Assembly: GCA_036365455.1 (NCBI GenBank)
Contig: JAWQUS010000030.1
Location: forward strand, 4,402,001 to 4,466,000
Source: Macrosoma leucophasiata
Taxonomy: Eukaryota; Arthropoda; Insecta; Lepidoptera; Hedylidae
Reading direction: 5' to 3'
DNA length: 64,000 nucleotides
The position numbers and the translations under genes are program-made. Below, in pieces: positions 8,988 through 19,580 of this stretch. The notes under the pieces are model-generated. The model was given only the letters and a program-made list of their open reading frames with translations. It did no database searches and was not told the origin of the DNA. Each line of letters opens with the position of its first letter. Within the stretch, counting starts at the first letter, position 1.

Positions 8988-10496
8988 TATAATATATATA
9001 CATTAATACTCAGAATGTTCTCGACGTATCTGGTTGTTTTGTAATGTCAATGCGCTACCCTGTCTTGACAGATTGTACCAATTTCCTGCTTCACGCGTAC
9101 AATAAAAAAAGAAAAAGAAAATCATTCTTTTAATTTTGTTCAATCAGTCGTTGTTTCAAAGCAAAATCCATTCTATTCAAATTCAACAAATTTAATCTAT
9201 TCAGCTAAGGCGAATATCCCAAAAACATTTTTATCTTTTTTTTCCCTTTGAGTTGTTAGATTTATGTGCGAATATCAGTCGACAATTCGTTTTCCCTTGT
9301 TTTTTTTATTACAGACATTACAGTTGGTGTTTGGTTAATAATATGACCTCCGAAAGATTGACTTTATTGAGTACAATACGTGATTTGGAAGATTCGGTCC
9401 GACATATTAAGACTGTCTAGTGTATAAAAACCGAATATCGTAAATGTTACGCCTTATATACATCGAGTCGTGACTCTTTTTACAGTTTTTAGAATAAATA
9501 TCTAAAAAAAGGAAAAATCTCTCGTGCGTTTGTTTGTCTGTCCGTCTATCGTTGCGGATTTTTTGAAGGCTTGGGTTTAACGGTGCATTTATGTAAATTA
9601 ATGACTCCAAACAAGACGTACTTGTAACGCAAATAAATGAAATAAATAAATGAATTTTGAAAAGTCTTTCACAGCATATTGTTTGCCATATCAAATTTAA
9701 ACTCTTATTGTCAGGATCTAAATTGTTTTTTATTGATTGTAATTATTAAAAGCTTTTGAACTTAATAAATTGATCATTTTTTCATTTATGTCCGAAACTA
9801 CTGAGTCAAAAATTTTGGAAAAAATACAAAAATAGTTATGTAGGTTGAAGTTTAAATGCTGGAAGAGCTCGCGGTATTTTAAATGTTTACAACTATCGTA
9901 TCCCAATTATAGCTTCGCAACGGAAGTAATGGCCCAGAGTTGAAGGGGCCCTCAGGAGTAACGCATTTGCATTGACACTCTTATTTTCTGTCTGGTGTAA
10001 CAGTTTTACCTACCATGCATTTTACGTGAATGCGGCGTGCGGCTTTAAAAGGTTGAAACTCTTAAACAACTTAATGTAAATACACCATTAGCCGTCTCGG
10101 ATCCACAATCGACTTTATTATTCTATCGATGTTTAGTGCTGTAATAAAGCACGTCCGTACAAACATTGGTTTCTTTAGTAAATAGCGATTGTAGTCGGCT
10201 AAATTTATGCCGGCTGCACCTTCACTAAACAGATTGTTCTAGAACTGCTCGAAGATATTGACTTTGCGTTGTTTATGATATTATGTAAGTGGAGGAATCG
10301 TAGAGTTCATATTGATGGTAAATGAAAATTGCAATGTATATAGATTTTCCCTGTAACCTTGGTATTTTATTTCCACATTATAAGCAAACATTTGCAACAA
10401 AAAATCGATTTGGAGAAAATTACAAAACATTTATTAGACGATATTCCTCGTAGCTCCTATTTAGCAGTGATTAGATTAGACGGTTCCTACGCTTTC
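8988..10496. other. Mostly unassigned intergenic sequence
   Basis: AT-rich with T-runs at 9236-9310. A possible decayed Family I piece (GTTTGTCTGTCCGTCTATCG) lies near 9530. GTCCGAAACTACTGAGTC at 9789 resembles 42540. No gene signal. Confidence 0.5.
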
Positions 10497-10526
10497 GAGC
10501 TCTATCACTGGAACTCTACCAACAGT
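10497..10526 (-). repeat. SINE-D head fragment
   Basis: GAGCTCTATCACTGGAACTC is the reversed SINE-D head. A SINE-A-like tail (ACCTCTACCTACCTCTTCAG) follows at about 10608 and an A-run at 10684-10706. Confidence 0.45.
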
Positions 10527-10847
10527 TAATAATGCATAAAGAAAGGCGGGCGTGGTAATTCTGTACCTACTTGTTACGAATTTTACATGTTGAACGAATA
10601 CCTGCATCACCTCTACCTACCTCTTCAGGCTTTTTGATGTAATTTAAATTGTACAATAGTTTTAAGTATGTTTAATTAATAAATGAAAAAAAAAAAAAAA
10701 AAAAAATTAAACACACAATTATTATTGTGTTTTCCACATGAGCTGACGTTAATCCCAATATAATGTTTTATACCAGACCCGTGTGATCATAGACTAAACG
10801 TTAACTGGTAAAATAATTTACAACTTCCTTGACAGATTAACGTATTA

Positions 10848-11024
10848 AGGCTACTACACAAAATGCCCGCGGCAGTACCGACGACGGCCCGGCCGCTGCT
10901 ATTGCCGCCGGCAGGTGGCCTGCCTACGTGTATTCCTGCCGTTAGACTTGCTTAACAAACGACCCGCCGGCATAAGCGGAGGCCAGGCCGCCAGGACTGC
11001 CGCCGGTATAGTGTGTAGTAGCCT
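10848..11024. mobile_element. MITE with TTA target duplication, GC-rich
   Basis: Inverted ends AGGCTACTACACA and TGTGTAGTAGCCT, flanked by TTA (10845-10847 and 11025-11027). The 177-bp body is rich in GCCGCCGG-type palindromic words. Terminus and duplication resemble the element at 49929. Confidence 0.75.
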
Positions 11025-11120
11025 TTATTGTAACAATATTTCTCTTTATCACGTTTACCACACATTTTGATAAAAGCAGATTCTGATGAAATCATGCTAT
11101 TTGGTGGCAATAAAATACTT

Positions 11121-11511
11121 GATAATGAAGTGCGCATAGCTCCGCGGCTGGTGTAGATCGTAAGCGATCTCGGTTAAGTATAGCGATACGGGCGAGACCG
11201 GGTGTGTGATGGGTGACCGCTAGTGGTCAATTAAAATGCCGCGTTTCCGTGATTCGGAGGGCACGTTAAGCCGTCGGTCCCGGTTGCTATCGATAGATAG
11301 CCGTCGTTAAACCTTGTCGGAGGCCTTATGCGCGGTTTGAAAACATCCGACAGCGGGTTGGCCACTAACCCACCCACCTCCACCAATCCGCATTGGAGCA
11401 GCGTGGTGGTGCAAGCTCCAGGCCTCCCCCCAAAAAGGGGAGAGACTCGTGTCCAGCATATATCATATATCAGGGATATATCAAGGGTTGCCATTATTAT
11501 ATTATTATTAT
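11121..11511 (+). repeat. 5S rRNA-derived SINE, full-length copy 1
   Basis: The head (from 11127) reads like 5S rRNA: GATC then GGTTAAG (box A region), then ATGGGTGACCGC at 11209-11220, identical to the 5S box C. The family body follows (GTTGCTATCGATAGATAG, CATCCGACAGCGGGTTGGCC, CCCCCAAAAAGGGGAGAGAC). The 3' end is TCAAGGGTTGCCATTATTAT with (ATT) repeats. AAATACTT occurs on both sides (11113-11120 and 11512-11519), a plausible target duplication. One indel lies between boxes A and C here. Confidence 0.8.
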
Positions 11512-12124
11512 AAATACTTACTAAACAGTTTTATTTCGCTAAAAACACAAGTAGGAACACACATTTATCTTTGCCCAACTTCTGTCCGTGGTTTCGTTTA
11601 AATTTTTAATACTTATACGCTTAGGCGTCGCGACATACCTATTTTTACGGTTTGTAAGTGGATTCAACTGGGAAACGAAACCCTACATTCTTCCAGGTGT
11701 TCGAACTCGAACCAAAAAATCCTTGACAGACGGTGCGGTGGAATGGTCGCAGTATATCAAATGTAATTCAAGCCCGTTTCGCAGACATAGCTTTCACGTT
11801 TTATTATAAGCTGTGTAAAATAAGCCACATATTTACATTTCATCTTTTAGGCATAGGTTTTAACAACTTCAAGACGTGCACGATTAAAATTAATACGACC
11901 GCAACGTCTCGGTAGAGGGATAAACAAGCGTTACATTGGTGGTTATAAACTTTAATATTTTACGTAAACCAACCAGAGGCGATATTAAAAGTATTAAGTT
12001 ATGCACCCAACCAAACGCTAATAAAGACGCAAGGATAAAATATGTGTTTAGTAACATGATGAGGTAAAGTTTAACATAACTTATCTTCACCACACACAAA
12101 ATTATAAGTAAGTAAGTAAGAAAC

Positions 12125-12265
12125 TCTTTATAAATTCAATTTCCATTTAGTTGAGAAATGTAGGTACAGTTTATGTTCTTCATTGAACATCGAGACGAGG
12201 CCCAGTGAACTTCAATTATGAGTGATCTCATTTATATCGCAAATATAACCTATTTTCGAAATAAG
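12125..12265 (+). repeat. Local direct duplicate, copy 1
   Basis: Aligns with 13295-13440: AATTCAATTTCCATTT, TTGAGAAATGTA, ACAGTTTATG, ACTTCA[AG]TTATGA and CGCAAATATAA recur in order. Seen only twice here, 1.17 kb apart, with a TIR element and a SINE-B between the copies. Confidence 0.7.
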
Positions 12266-12294
12266 CCGCAACCGCATTATTACACATATTATAC

Positions 12295-12622
12295 AGCCAT
12301 CCGGCACCCGACCATCGCCCAACCGCCTCGAGCGGTTTGCGCTCATTACATCAAATCCGCTCCGTATCGACACCGGATTGCCTCGACCGCAAGCCGTCAA
12401 GGCGCGCGACTTTCGCGTGGATCGCGAGTAGACCACTCGGCGACCACTTACTTGCCTTCCGTTGACTTTTCTTTGCCAACGTGCCGTTCCCAAGAGGACC
12501 GCGCGAAGTCCGCAAGTGGTTCACAAGTAACATCGCGTCGTTTACCCCTGGACCACCCGTCGACAACGAGTGGACGCCGTAAGACGATGTGGTGCTGGTC
12601 GGGTGCCGGGTGGCTGCAGTGA
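12295..12622. mobile_element. TIR element with CGGCACCCGACCA termini
   Basis: CAGCCATCCGGCACCCGACC at 12296 and its reverse GGTCGGGTGCCGGGTGGCTG at 12598-12617 make 21-bp terminal inverted repeats with one mismatch. The interior is GC-rich. A plus-strand open frame of 134 codons crosses it but shows no transposase motif. I found no target duplication. Confidence 0.6.
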
Positions 12623-12807
12623 ACTATGACCCTTAAGGCAACTGCGACGCAACGGCGATTTTGGTATCATCGCCTTAGGGTTCACACGGAGGATTACAGA
12701 GGAGTGGCACTTTGATGGCAGTCGTTGCAACATGTCATGTCAACGGCAGTCATCGACGCGACGGCTGCAACCCTAACCTACCGGGTGCAGACACATCTCA
12801 ATATATT

Positions 12808-13022
12808 GACGACCCGGTTGGTCCAGCGGTATGAGTTGACCGTTTGATTCGAAGGGTCGCGGGTTCGATCCCCGCACCCGGACAAATATTTGTATGTCCT
12901 ACAGATATTTGTTTCGGTTCTGGGTGTTTGTGTATGTGTTGTTTGTATATAACGGCACCCACGACACACGGTTTTATACCAACTATGGGACTGTGAGTCT
13001 ATGCGTATTAAAAAAAAAAAAA
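12808..13022 (+). repeat. SINE-B, tRNA-derived SINE with poly(A)
   Basis: The head CCGGTTGGTCCAGCGGTATG (box A) and GGGTTCGATCCCCGC (box B) are well kept. The body TATGTCCTACAGATATTTGT and TCTGGGTGTTTGTGTATG leads to an A12 tail. A diverged copy lies at 40917-41118. Confidence 0.85.
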
Positions 13023-13294
13023 TATGGCTGCACCTCATATTTTAGGGTTTGTCTCTCAAGTCAAAGCTACATTTTGCTGGCGACTCACTGTTGTAATACG
13101 TCCACCTATTTAACGTGTCAACGCTACGCCGCTGTACCAGTGCTGTCCTGGTCTTAGATTTTAAACATTTATAAAGAAAGCCATTCCATTTTTAACAGTT
13201 TACTGTTGATTGTATTTTACGCAAAAAATAATAACTATTTACTTTATACATATACTTTTTGAACCCTTTTCCAAGTCGGAAACGTAAATTGACT

Positions 13295-13440
13295 TTTTAC
13301 AAATTCAATTTCCATTTCGTTGAGAAATGTACAGTTTATGATTTTTATTCAAGATCGGGGGTGGAGGGTCAATAAACTTCAGTTATGACTGACCCAACTG
13401 ATTCCAATTACGTAGCAAATATAATATATTTTTATGCCAT
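13295..13440 (+). repeat. Local direct duplicate, copy 2
   Basis: Partner of 12125-12265. Small indels include an extra GGGGGTGGAGGG near 13357. Confidence 0.7.
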
Positions 13441-13644
13441 GAATCACAATAAAAACCCTTAGTTTAACATTTTTAAAGTAAAAATTTCTATCGCACTCGT
13501 AACTATGTGAAGGGCCCACCGATGGTATTGTAACTAACTATATCTAACTGAAATGGTTCATATTGAGTACGATGGAGTTGACATGTTGTGTGACAAATTC
13601 CTTTAAAATTTTATTTAGAGTATGAGCACACCTAAGTCAGCATA

Positions 13645-14197
13645 TCTATACTTCTATACTTCGAAACTAATATTATAAAGAGGTAATATTTTTTGTTTGT
13701 TTGTTGGTTTGTATTGAATAGGCTCAATAACTACTGGACCGATTTAAAAAAATATTTCACTATTCGAAAGCTACATTATCCACGGGTAACATAAGTTATA
13801 TTTAATTTTGGAAAAAATAGGGTTCCGTAAGATATTTGTTTTTTTCAGATAAAAGGTGTAAAAAATCAACCAGAAAAGTTACTTATTTTGCGTACGCTGC
13901 CTAAACTATAAAAGATATCGAGGAGTATCTTTTATAGTTTATTTCACTATTCGAAAGCTACATTATCCACGGGTAACATAGGCTGTATTTTATTTTGGAA
14001 AAATAGGGTTCTGTAAGATATTTGGGTTTTTAGACGCAAGATTTAAAAAATCAATTAGAAAAGTTACTCATTTTGCGTACGCTGCCTAAACTATAGAAGA
14101 TATCGAGGAAGGCTTTAGGCTATATCTATAATCATCACGCTAAGACGAATAGGAGAGGGTAGGTAACATTGCACCCGAAGCAGGGGCCGGCCGCTAG
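13645..14197 (+). mobile_element. Non-autonomous Helitron, second family, with internal duplication
   Basis: Starts TCTATACTTCTATACTTCGA after an A and ends GGGGCCGGCCGCTAG before a T. A 188-bp unit starting ATTTCACTATTCGAAAGC is tandemly duplicated (13753 and 13941). At the junction lies a perfect inverted repeat, AAACTATAAAAGATA / TATCTTTTATAGTTT, with an 8-nt loop. Confidence 0.8.
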
Positions 14198-14204
14198 TAA
14201 TATT

Positions 14205-14470
14205 ATAAAGAAAGAAAAGAAAGAAAGAAAGAAAACATTTATTTGGACAGCACAGAGACACAAAAAAGCGAAAATATTAGAAAATTACAAACAATAAATT
14301 AAACACTATAAAAGTCGACACAAAAGAGATTAAGTCTCACGGCTGGCCCAAATGGGAACCCAGATCAGCTTCATGTCAGGACGATAACATCAATCGACTT
14401 GACGTTGATTTTCATCTGGGACCCTGTGATCCACGGATGTCAAGCAGGTTGGACAGTTAAACTAGCCATT
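14205..14470 (-). repeat. LINE 3' UTR (simple-repeat tail), copy 1
   Basis: In reverse it ends AAATGTTTTCTTTCTTTC, a simple-repeat tail. It shares CTCACGGCTG..CC and GACG[CT]TG[AG]TTTTCA with 22056-22385. This looks like the 3' end of a CR1/L2-like LINE; no ORF remnant is included. Confidence 0.55.
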
Positions 14471-14550
14471 GTACATTATAGATAACATAGTATTTATATT
14501 ATTGACGAGTTTTGAATACATATATATTATTTATACGATGTAAATATATA

Positions 14551-14921
14551 TAATAATAATAATAATAATGGCAACCCATTATACGTCCCACTGCTGGGCA
14601 CGAGTCTCTCCCCTTTTTGGGGGGAGGCCTGGAGCTTACTCCACCACGCTGCTCCAATGCGGATTGGTGGAGGTGTTGGGGGTTAGTGGCCAACCCGCTG
14701 TCGGATGTTTTCAAACTGCCCATAAGGCCTCCGACAAGGTTTAACGACTGCTATCTATCGATAGCAACCGGGACCGACGGCTTAACGTGCCCTCCGAAGC
14801 ACGGAAACGCGCATTTAATTTGCCACTAGCGGTCACCCATTTCACTTCCCCACCGCGCCCGTAGTGCTTAACCGAGTAGATCGCTTATGATCTACACCAG
14901 CCGCCGGGCCATGCGCGCTTC
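14551..14921 (-). repeat. 5S rRNA-derived SINE, full-length copy 2 (best preserved)
   Basis: Counting in reverse from 14922, GATC falls at 41-44, GTTAAGC at 51-57 and ATGGGTGACCGC at 83-94, exactly the offsets of these blocks in eukaryotic 5S rRNA. GGGCGCGGT also lies between, as in 5S. These cover the internal type 1 Pol III promoter (boxes A and C). The tail ends with (ATT)n and is flanked by GTAAATATATA / GTAAAAATATA (14540-14550 and 14922-14932), an 11-bp target duplication with one mismatch. A SINE3-type element is the best reading. Confidence 0.85.
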
Positions 14922-15071
14922 GTAAAAATATACTTCCAATAAATATTTTTATACATACTACATGTAATTAATTTTATAGTTATAGTTACAGTATTTAATG
15001 TTATACAGTGCATTATAGTTAAGTTCTTCTTTTCATAAAACAGATAAATCAACAATCCTATCACTCAGCTC

Positions 15072-15275
15072 ACGCTGCGTGTTCAGTACTCGTAGATGTT
15101 CACGCAATCGTTTCTTAAACGTGTACAAACTGTTGATATCTCTTAGATGGAGGTATGTTGTTCCAAATCTTGGACGCTGCATACCGAAAACTGCCTCTAA
15201 ACGATGCGGAATTATGCGAAGGAATAGAAAGTTGCAATGCGCAGCGTCTGACCATGCATTCCCTTTGACTAGAAA
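15072..15275 (-). pseudogene. Jockey/CR1-like LINE ORF2 C-terminal fragment
   Basis: The minus-strand frame reads CALQLSIPSHNSASFRGSF, then RYAASKIWNNIPP, then after a one-base frameshift LRDINSLYTFKKRLREHLRV. The order F/RYAA.K.WN.IPP..LRD..SL.TFKK.LRE.L is the usual end of reverse-transcriptase ORFs in jockey/CR1-group LINEs. Everything upstream is missing and the frame is broken, so this is a relic. The exact clade cannot be settled from so short a piece. It lies back to back with the RTE relic at 15570. Confidence 0.75.
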
Positions 15276-15284
15276 CCCACTTTA

Positions 15285-15520
15285 GCTTTTTATATAGATA
15301 TAAGCTATAAAGCTGAAGAGTTGGTTTGTTTGTTTGTTTGCTTGAACGCGCTAATCTCAGGAACTACTGATCCGATTTGAAAAATTATTTCAGTGTTAGA
15401 TAGCCCATTTATCGAGAAAGGCTTTAGGCTATATAACATCACGCTGAGATGAAAAGGAGAGGGTAGGTAGCATAGCAACCGCACGAAGCCGGGGCGGGCC
15501 GCAAAGTCAAGCCGCAAGCA
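15285..15520 (+). mobile_element. Second-family Helitron
   Basis: AGCTATAAAGCTGAAGAG, GAACGCGCTAATCTCAGG and GGAGAGGGTAGGTAGCATAG match 40165-40610 and the reverse of 58333-58536. The 3' hairpin GAAGCCGGGGCGGGCCGC is kept but the terminal CTAG has mutated. Confidence 0.75.
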
Positions 15521-15569
15521 CTTACAAGTCTTGCAACATACCTACTAGATTTGGTCAACTACCGGACTT

Positions 15570-16125
15570 GTGAATCACAAGTCTGCCCATCAAAACATGG
15601 CTAGATATATATATCCTATTGTTAGCGCGTAGTTTACTTGTTTTGCGTAATTTACCGCAGTGTATGAAGAAGAAGGTCTTTGACCAGTGTGTGTTGCCAG
15701 TGATGACATACGGAACAGAAACGTGGTCGCTCACTATGGGCCTCATAAGAAGGCTCAAGGTCACTCAGAGAGCGATGGAGAGGGCTATGCTCGGAGTTAC
15801 TCTGCGAGATCGAATCAGAAATGAGGAGATCCGCATGAGGACCAAAGTAACCGACATAGCCCATCGAATAGCGAAACTCAAGTGGCAGTGGGCAGGGCAC
15901 ATAGCTCGCAGAACTGACGGCCGTTGGGGCAGAAGAGTTCTAGAGTGGCGACCGCGTACCGGAAGACGAAGCGTAGGCAGGCCCCCCACGAGGTGGACCG
16001 ACGACCTGGTGAAGGTCGCGGGCAATCGTTGGATAAGGGCGGCCCAGGACCGTTCGTTGTGGCATTCTTTGCGGGAGGCCTTTGTCCAGCAGTGGACGTC
16101 TTTTGGCTGAAATTATGAGTTTACT
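15570..16125 (+). mobile_element. 5'-truncated RTE-clade LINE
   Basis: Contains the C-terminal part of ORF2 (15619-16110), followed by the short RTE-style 3' end GTCTTTTGGCTGAAATTATG. I see no target duplication. Confidence 0.75.
15619..16110 (+). pseudogene. RTE-clade LINE ORF2, reverse transcriptase C-terminus
   Basis: An open frame of 163 codons. It carries KKKVFDQCVLPVMTYGTETW, RAMERAMLGVTLRDRIRNEE, KWQWAGHIARRTDGRWGRRV and GRPPTRWTDDLVKVAG, and ends near QQWTSFG. The motifs YG.ETW, ERAMLG..LRDR, KW.WAGH.AR and GRP..RW.DD are the well-known end of RTE-clade ORF2. The endonuclease and catalytic RT domains are absent, so the piece cannot act, yet this stretch has no stop or frameshift and is probably fairly young. 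The apparent start Met at 15619 is only the first in-frame ATG inside a truncated copy. Confidence 0.85.
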
Positions 16126-17284
16126 TGTAATGCATTTGATTATTGTCTGTTGACATGTGGATCTGCAGGCATTCAAAACGTAGTCGGCAGTGTTTATTTA
16201 TACTATAGTTTCATTTGAAATGCATGCAAGCAAGCAATTTATACACTACCGGCTGTACATGTATTTACTGTCTCCAAGAGTTTCAAGTTATTCTTGTTCC
16301 GCTACAGCCATTGATATACAAAAAACCCATACAAAAAGCCATTGATATACAAGTTGCATTGCAATTTCCGTAAATTTATTACTATATCCTGAGTAGTCCT
16401 GATTGAGTTCTCGCATCATTAGACGGGTCTTTGTTTCGTATAATCGCTCCTTCCGTTCCTATCTTTTTCAATAGAAATTGCTTCGACTTCGAAAGGTTTT
16501 GAAATATTTTTTATCGTGTGTAATACCTACAAGAGGTTTATAGTGGAAGGTATTATGTTCATCATTCATCTTTTGTAGGATGATGAGTTTATGCATAAAA
16601 ATAGATTTGCAGCATATCTGGATGAACGAAATGATTCTGCAGTGGGATCTTAACCTATCAGGTCTTACCAATAAGCTAACTATCGTAAATTTTTAGTTCA
16701 ATCTCAGTGATATTATTTTACTTTAATCCTTTTTTCGATTTGGAATCAAAATCTGAACAATTGAATAAAAAAAGATTTTTTAAATCGAAGTTCGTTTCAA
16801 TCAAACCGTAACGTACCATCAACGTCCTTGTCTGATACAAACAACAAAGTCTTTTGAAACACTCTTGACCTCAGGTTTTCAAAGCCAACAAGATTCAGTG
16901 AACCCGCGTCAATTCGACGCAGCCAATCGACGAACCCTGGATTACGTTTGACAAGACATTTTGAATGAGTTTAAGGTGAACATCTGTCATTTAAAAGGCA
17001 ATGGTAAGCCATGGGTAAAATAGGTTTGTGTCGAGTAAAACATACCTGACTTTTAATCTTTTCAATTTAGAACACACAACTTGTTATGCTATCTAGTTTT
17101 AGTAACTGAAGAATAAACTGCCTCTGTGTGAAGTGCTGTTTTATGGAAACGAAAAAATAGTGATGGCATAGATGTCTCTACCTATGCGTGAAACATCTCT
17201 TACCAATTAGTAAATTATTATTTACTAATTCGTAGTTCATTGTCTATGTTTCTTTTGAATGAGATGCCTAAGAGATATTTTTAA
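16123..17284. other. Unassigned AT-rich stretch
   Basis: Includes a small direct duplication of GCCATTGATATACAA at about 16307 and 16339. No gene or element is recognised. Confidence 0.5.
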
Positions 17285-17628
17285 AAGAGCCGACTGAGTT
17301 TTTTCCGGCAAGTTTTTCTCAGATCATATTGGCCTTTGGAACTTTGCCGGTGAATGACAAAGAATGACTCTTTTTCTTTTCTTTTTACTCTTTGTTATCA
17401 GTTTGTAAAGGGGAAAAGAGACATTCTACTGATATACTTTTACATTAGTTTATTACATTTAGTTTTATTTTAGGGATATTCTTGACTTTACATATATTTT
17501 TTATCTTGTTTGACATGTATATCAATTGTTATTCGCTTTAATTTATTTTGTTTGTTTTTGACGTGTCATAAGAGGTGCCTGTCACCCTAAATGAATAAAT
17601 GAGTTTCTGATTCTGATTCTGAATCCTG
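17285..17628 (+). repeat. Repeat J: LINE 3' end with TGATTC tail, copy 1
   Basis: Begins with a coding-like stretch (CCGACTGAGTTTTTTCCGG, GGAACTTTGCCGGTGAATGA). Continues through GGGGAAAAGAGACATTCTAC and TTTTTGACGTGTCATAAGAG to AATAAATGAGTTTCTGATTC repeats. Near-identical over about 250 bp to 40262-40513. The tail repeats suggest a CR1/L2-like LINE. Confidence 0.7.
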
Positions 17629-18189
17629 CCGAATTTTACTTTATCGTTTTTTTTTTAATTTATTTATTTAAAACATACAATAATTAGGTGAATATATAAA
17701 TATTACAATCGAAATGTCAAGAAATTTAAGATAAACATCTGTAATTTAAAAGATTGGTGGTAAACTTGGTTCTTCGGATTTAGGTAGCGAGCGAAAGGTA
17801 CAAACATTTAGCTTAAAGCAGTTCAAGATAAATTAAATAAAAACGGGTCGCAAACGAAATGCTTTTTTTAAAACGACAAAAACTACGTAAATCATGAATC
17901 GGAAAATATTTGATTTAGTTATGTCAATTTGAGGATTCCCAAATGAGTTTTGTTTATTTGTTAATTTATTAAACGTAAAAGTAGTACGAAATTCGACTAA
18001 ATAATTTATCATACTTCGTAGTTCATGTTTGATACGTATTATATTATGAATGAGAAATAGTTAACGTTTTGAGCATTTAATCACCGTAAGCCTACCGTAC
18101 ATCGGTAAGACGTCGGAAGTTTAGAAAACTCTAAGTCTAAGAAACTCTTAGAAATTGAACGAATTTGGGAAGTAAGACTAGATTTCGGT

Positions 18190-18632
18190 CACAACCTGAA
18201 CTTGCGACCTTTTTCACCATTTTTACATAAAATTTAAATAAATCAGCAGTCGCTATCAACTTTACTGTTAAAGGTAGCAAACTCTATCAGTCGATGATTA
18301 ACTTAATGCTTTTAGAATATTTCAAACAACACAATAACCTAAGCAAAATCTTAATTGCCATCTGCCATCATACTCATTTAACGAGAATAGAGCACTTCGT
18401 ACTAAAAGTTCTTGTTAGGCTAATTCTCGTTCCACGGAGAGGCTATCAAAGATTGTGATTTGATAACAGACCCCTGATGGATTATAATTGGCTTATCCTT
18501 AGGCGTTTAGATAGCACAACGAACACTGATTCTGATAAGCTTCATTGGTAAAGTATGTCTATAAAAGATCCAAAGCCTTAAACATAGCTTTAGCTATGCG
18601 TTTGTTTGTGTAACATGAACATAATAAATAAG
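18190..18632 (+). promoter_or_regulatory. Tandem promoter-like segment, copy 1
   Basis: Aligns with 19135-19580 (offset about 949 bp). Contains TTTGATAACAGACCCC (18459), TCTGATAAGCTTC (about 18531) and a TATA-like TCTATAAAAGATC (TATAAAAG 18560-18567). The first ATG downstream (about 18617) opens only a ten-codon frame into a SINE-D insertion. The GATA-type words plus TATA box at promoter spacing suggest a duplicated insect promoter, but no coding exon is attached. Confidence 0.4.
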
Positions 18633-18633
18633 T

Positions 18634-18802
18634 TTTCTTTTATGTAATGGAAGTGGCAAACAAGCATGCAGTCCACATTGATGTTAAGTGATGACTGCAG
18701 CCTATAGACACCCACACAAAGACCAAGGTCGAAATGCAGATGTGTTACCACTCCTGAGGCCTAAGGTGTTATGTCTCTGTGCCGGAAATTACAGGGTCAT
18801 AC
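18634..18802 (-). repeat. SINE-D, 3' half
   Basis: Starts at the reversed poly(A) TTCTTTTATGTAATGG and ends in the CGGAAATTACAGGG block. It sits directly downstream of the promoter-like segment. Confidence 0.75.
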
Positions 18803-19134
18803 AAAGTTCTTCACAACCTTAAGGTAGACTGGTAGATAATACGGTAAGTCTGCCTCATGTACGTTGTTTGTGTGATAAGTTTAAATAAATAAAATGGTTA
18901 TAAGTTCGATCAGTAATCTCCATCACCTTTCTTATACTGGTGAGACCTCGATGGTTGATACAATACAAACAACGAGAGGTTTGCTCTGTCAATTAAGCGA
19001 GCGAATTTGGTAAGATGCTACACATAATTTATAGTATTTATAATATCCATCCATCTGCAAAAACTCACAATACTGCAATAAAGAACTTTGAACTGATACT
19101 AAATTTAGGGTCAGAATCTAAACATGAGACATAT

Positions 19135-19580
19135 TTCTTCATGTCTCCATAAAGTCAGAAAATGAGAATTTTACATAAAGTAAAATAAATCATAATACTC
19201 ACGAACAAGTTAACTGTTAAATATAACAAATTCAACGGACACAGAAGTCGATGATTAACTTATTGTCCAAATATTTCAAACAACAAAGTAATCCAAGCAA
19301 AGCCTTAATTGCCATTTGATCATTTTCATCTATTAAGAACAGACCATTTCGTACTAAAAGTACTTAGGCTTATTTTAGTTCCAAAGAGAGGCTCCTAAAG
19401 ATTGTAATTTGATAACAGACCCCTGATGGATTATAATTGGTTTTTACTGAAGCGCTTAGAAACACAACTGAATGTTAAACTCTGATTCAGATAAGTTTCA
19501 TTGATAAAATATATTCATAAAACATTCAAAGCCCTTAACACAGCTGTAGGTATGCGTTTGTCTATTTTACAGGAACATAA
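19135..19580 (+). promoter_or_regulatory. Tandem promoter-like segment, copy 2
   Basis: Its 33-bp block 19408-19440 is identical to 18459-18491 (TTTGATAACAGACCCC.. to ..ATTATAATTGG), while the rest is about 75% alike by eye. The TATA position reads ATTCATAAAAC, weaker than copy 1. A Lep1 Helitron interrupts it at 19581, close to where copy 1 meets its SINE. Confidence 0.4.

Noticed and set aside
12218..12622. 134-codon plus-strand open frame
   Set aside because: It coincides with a GC-rich TIR element, overlaps open frames on the other strand and shows no protein motif.
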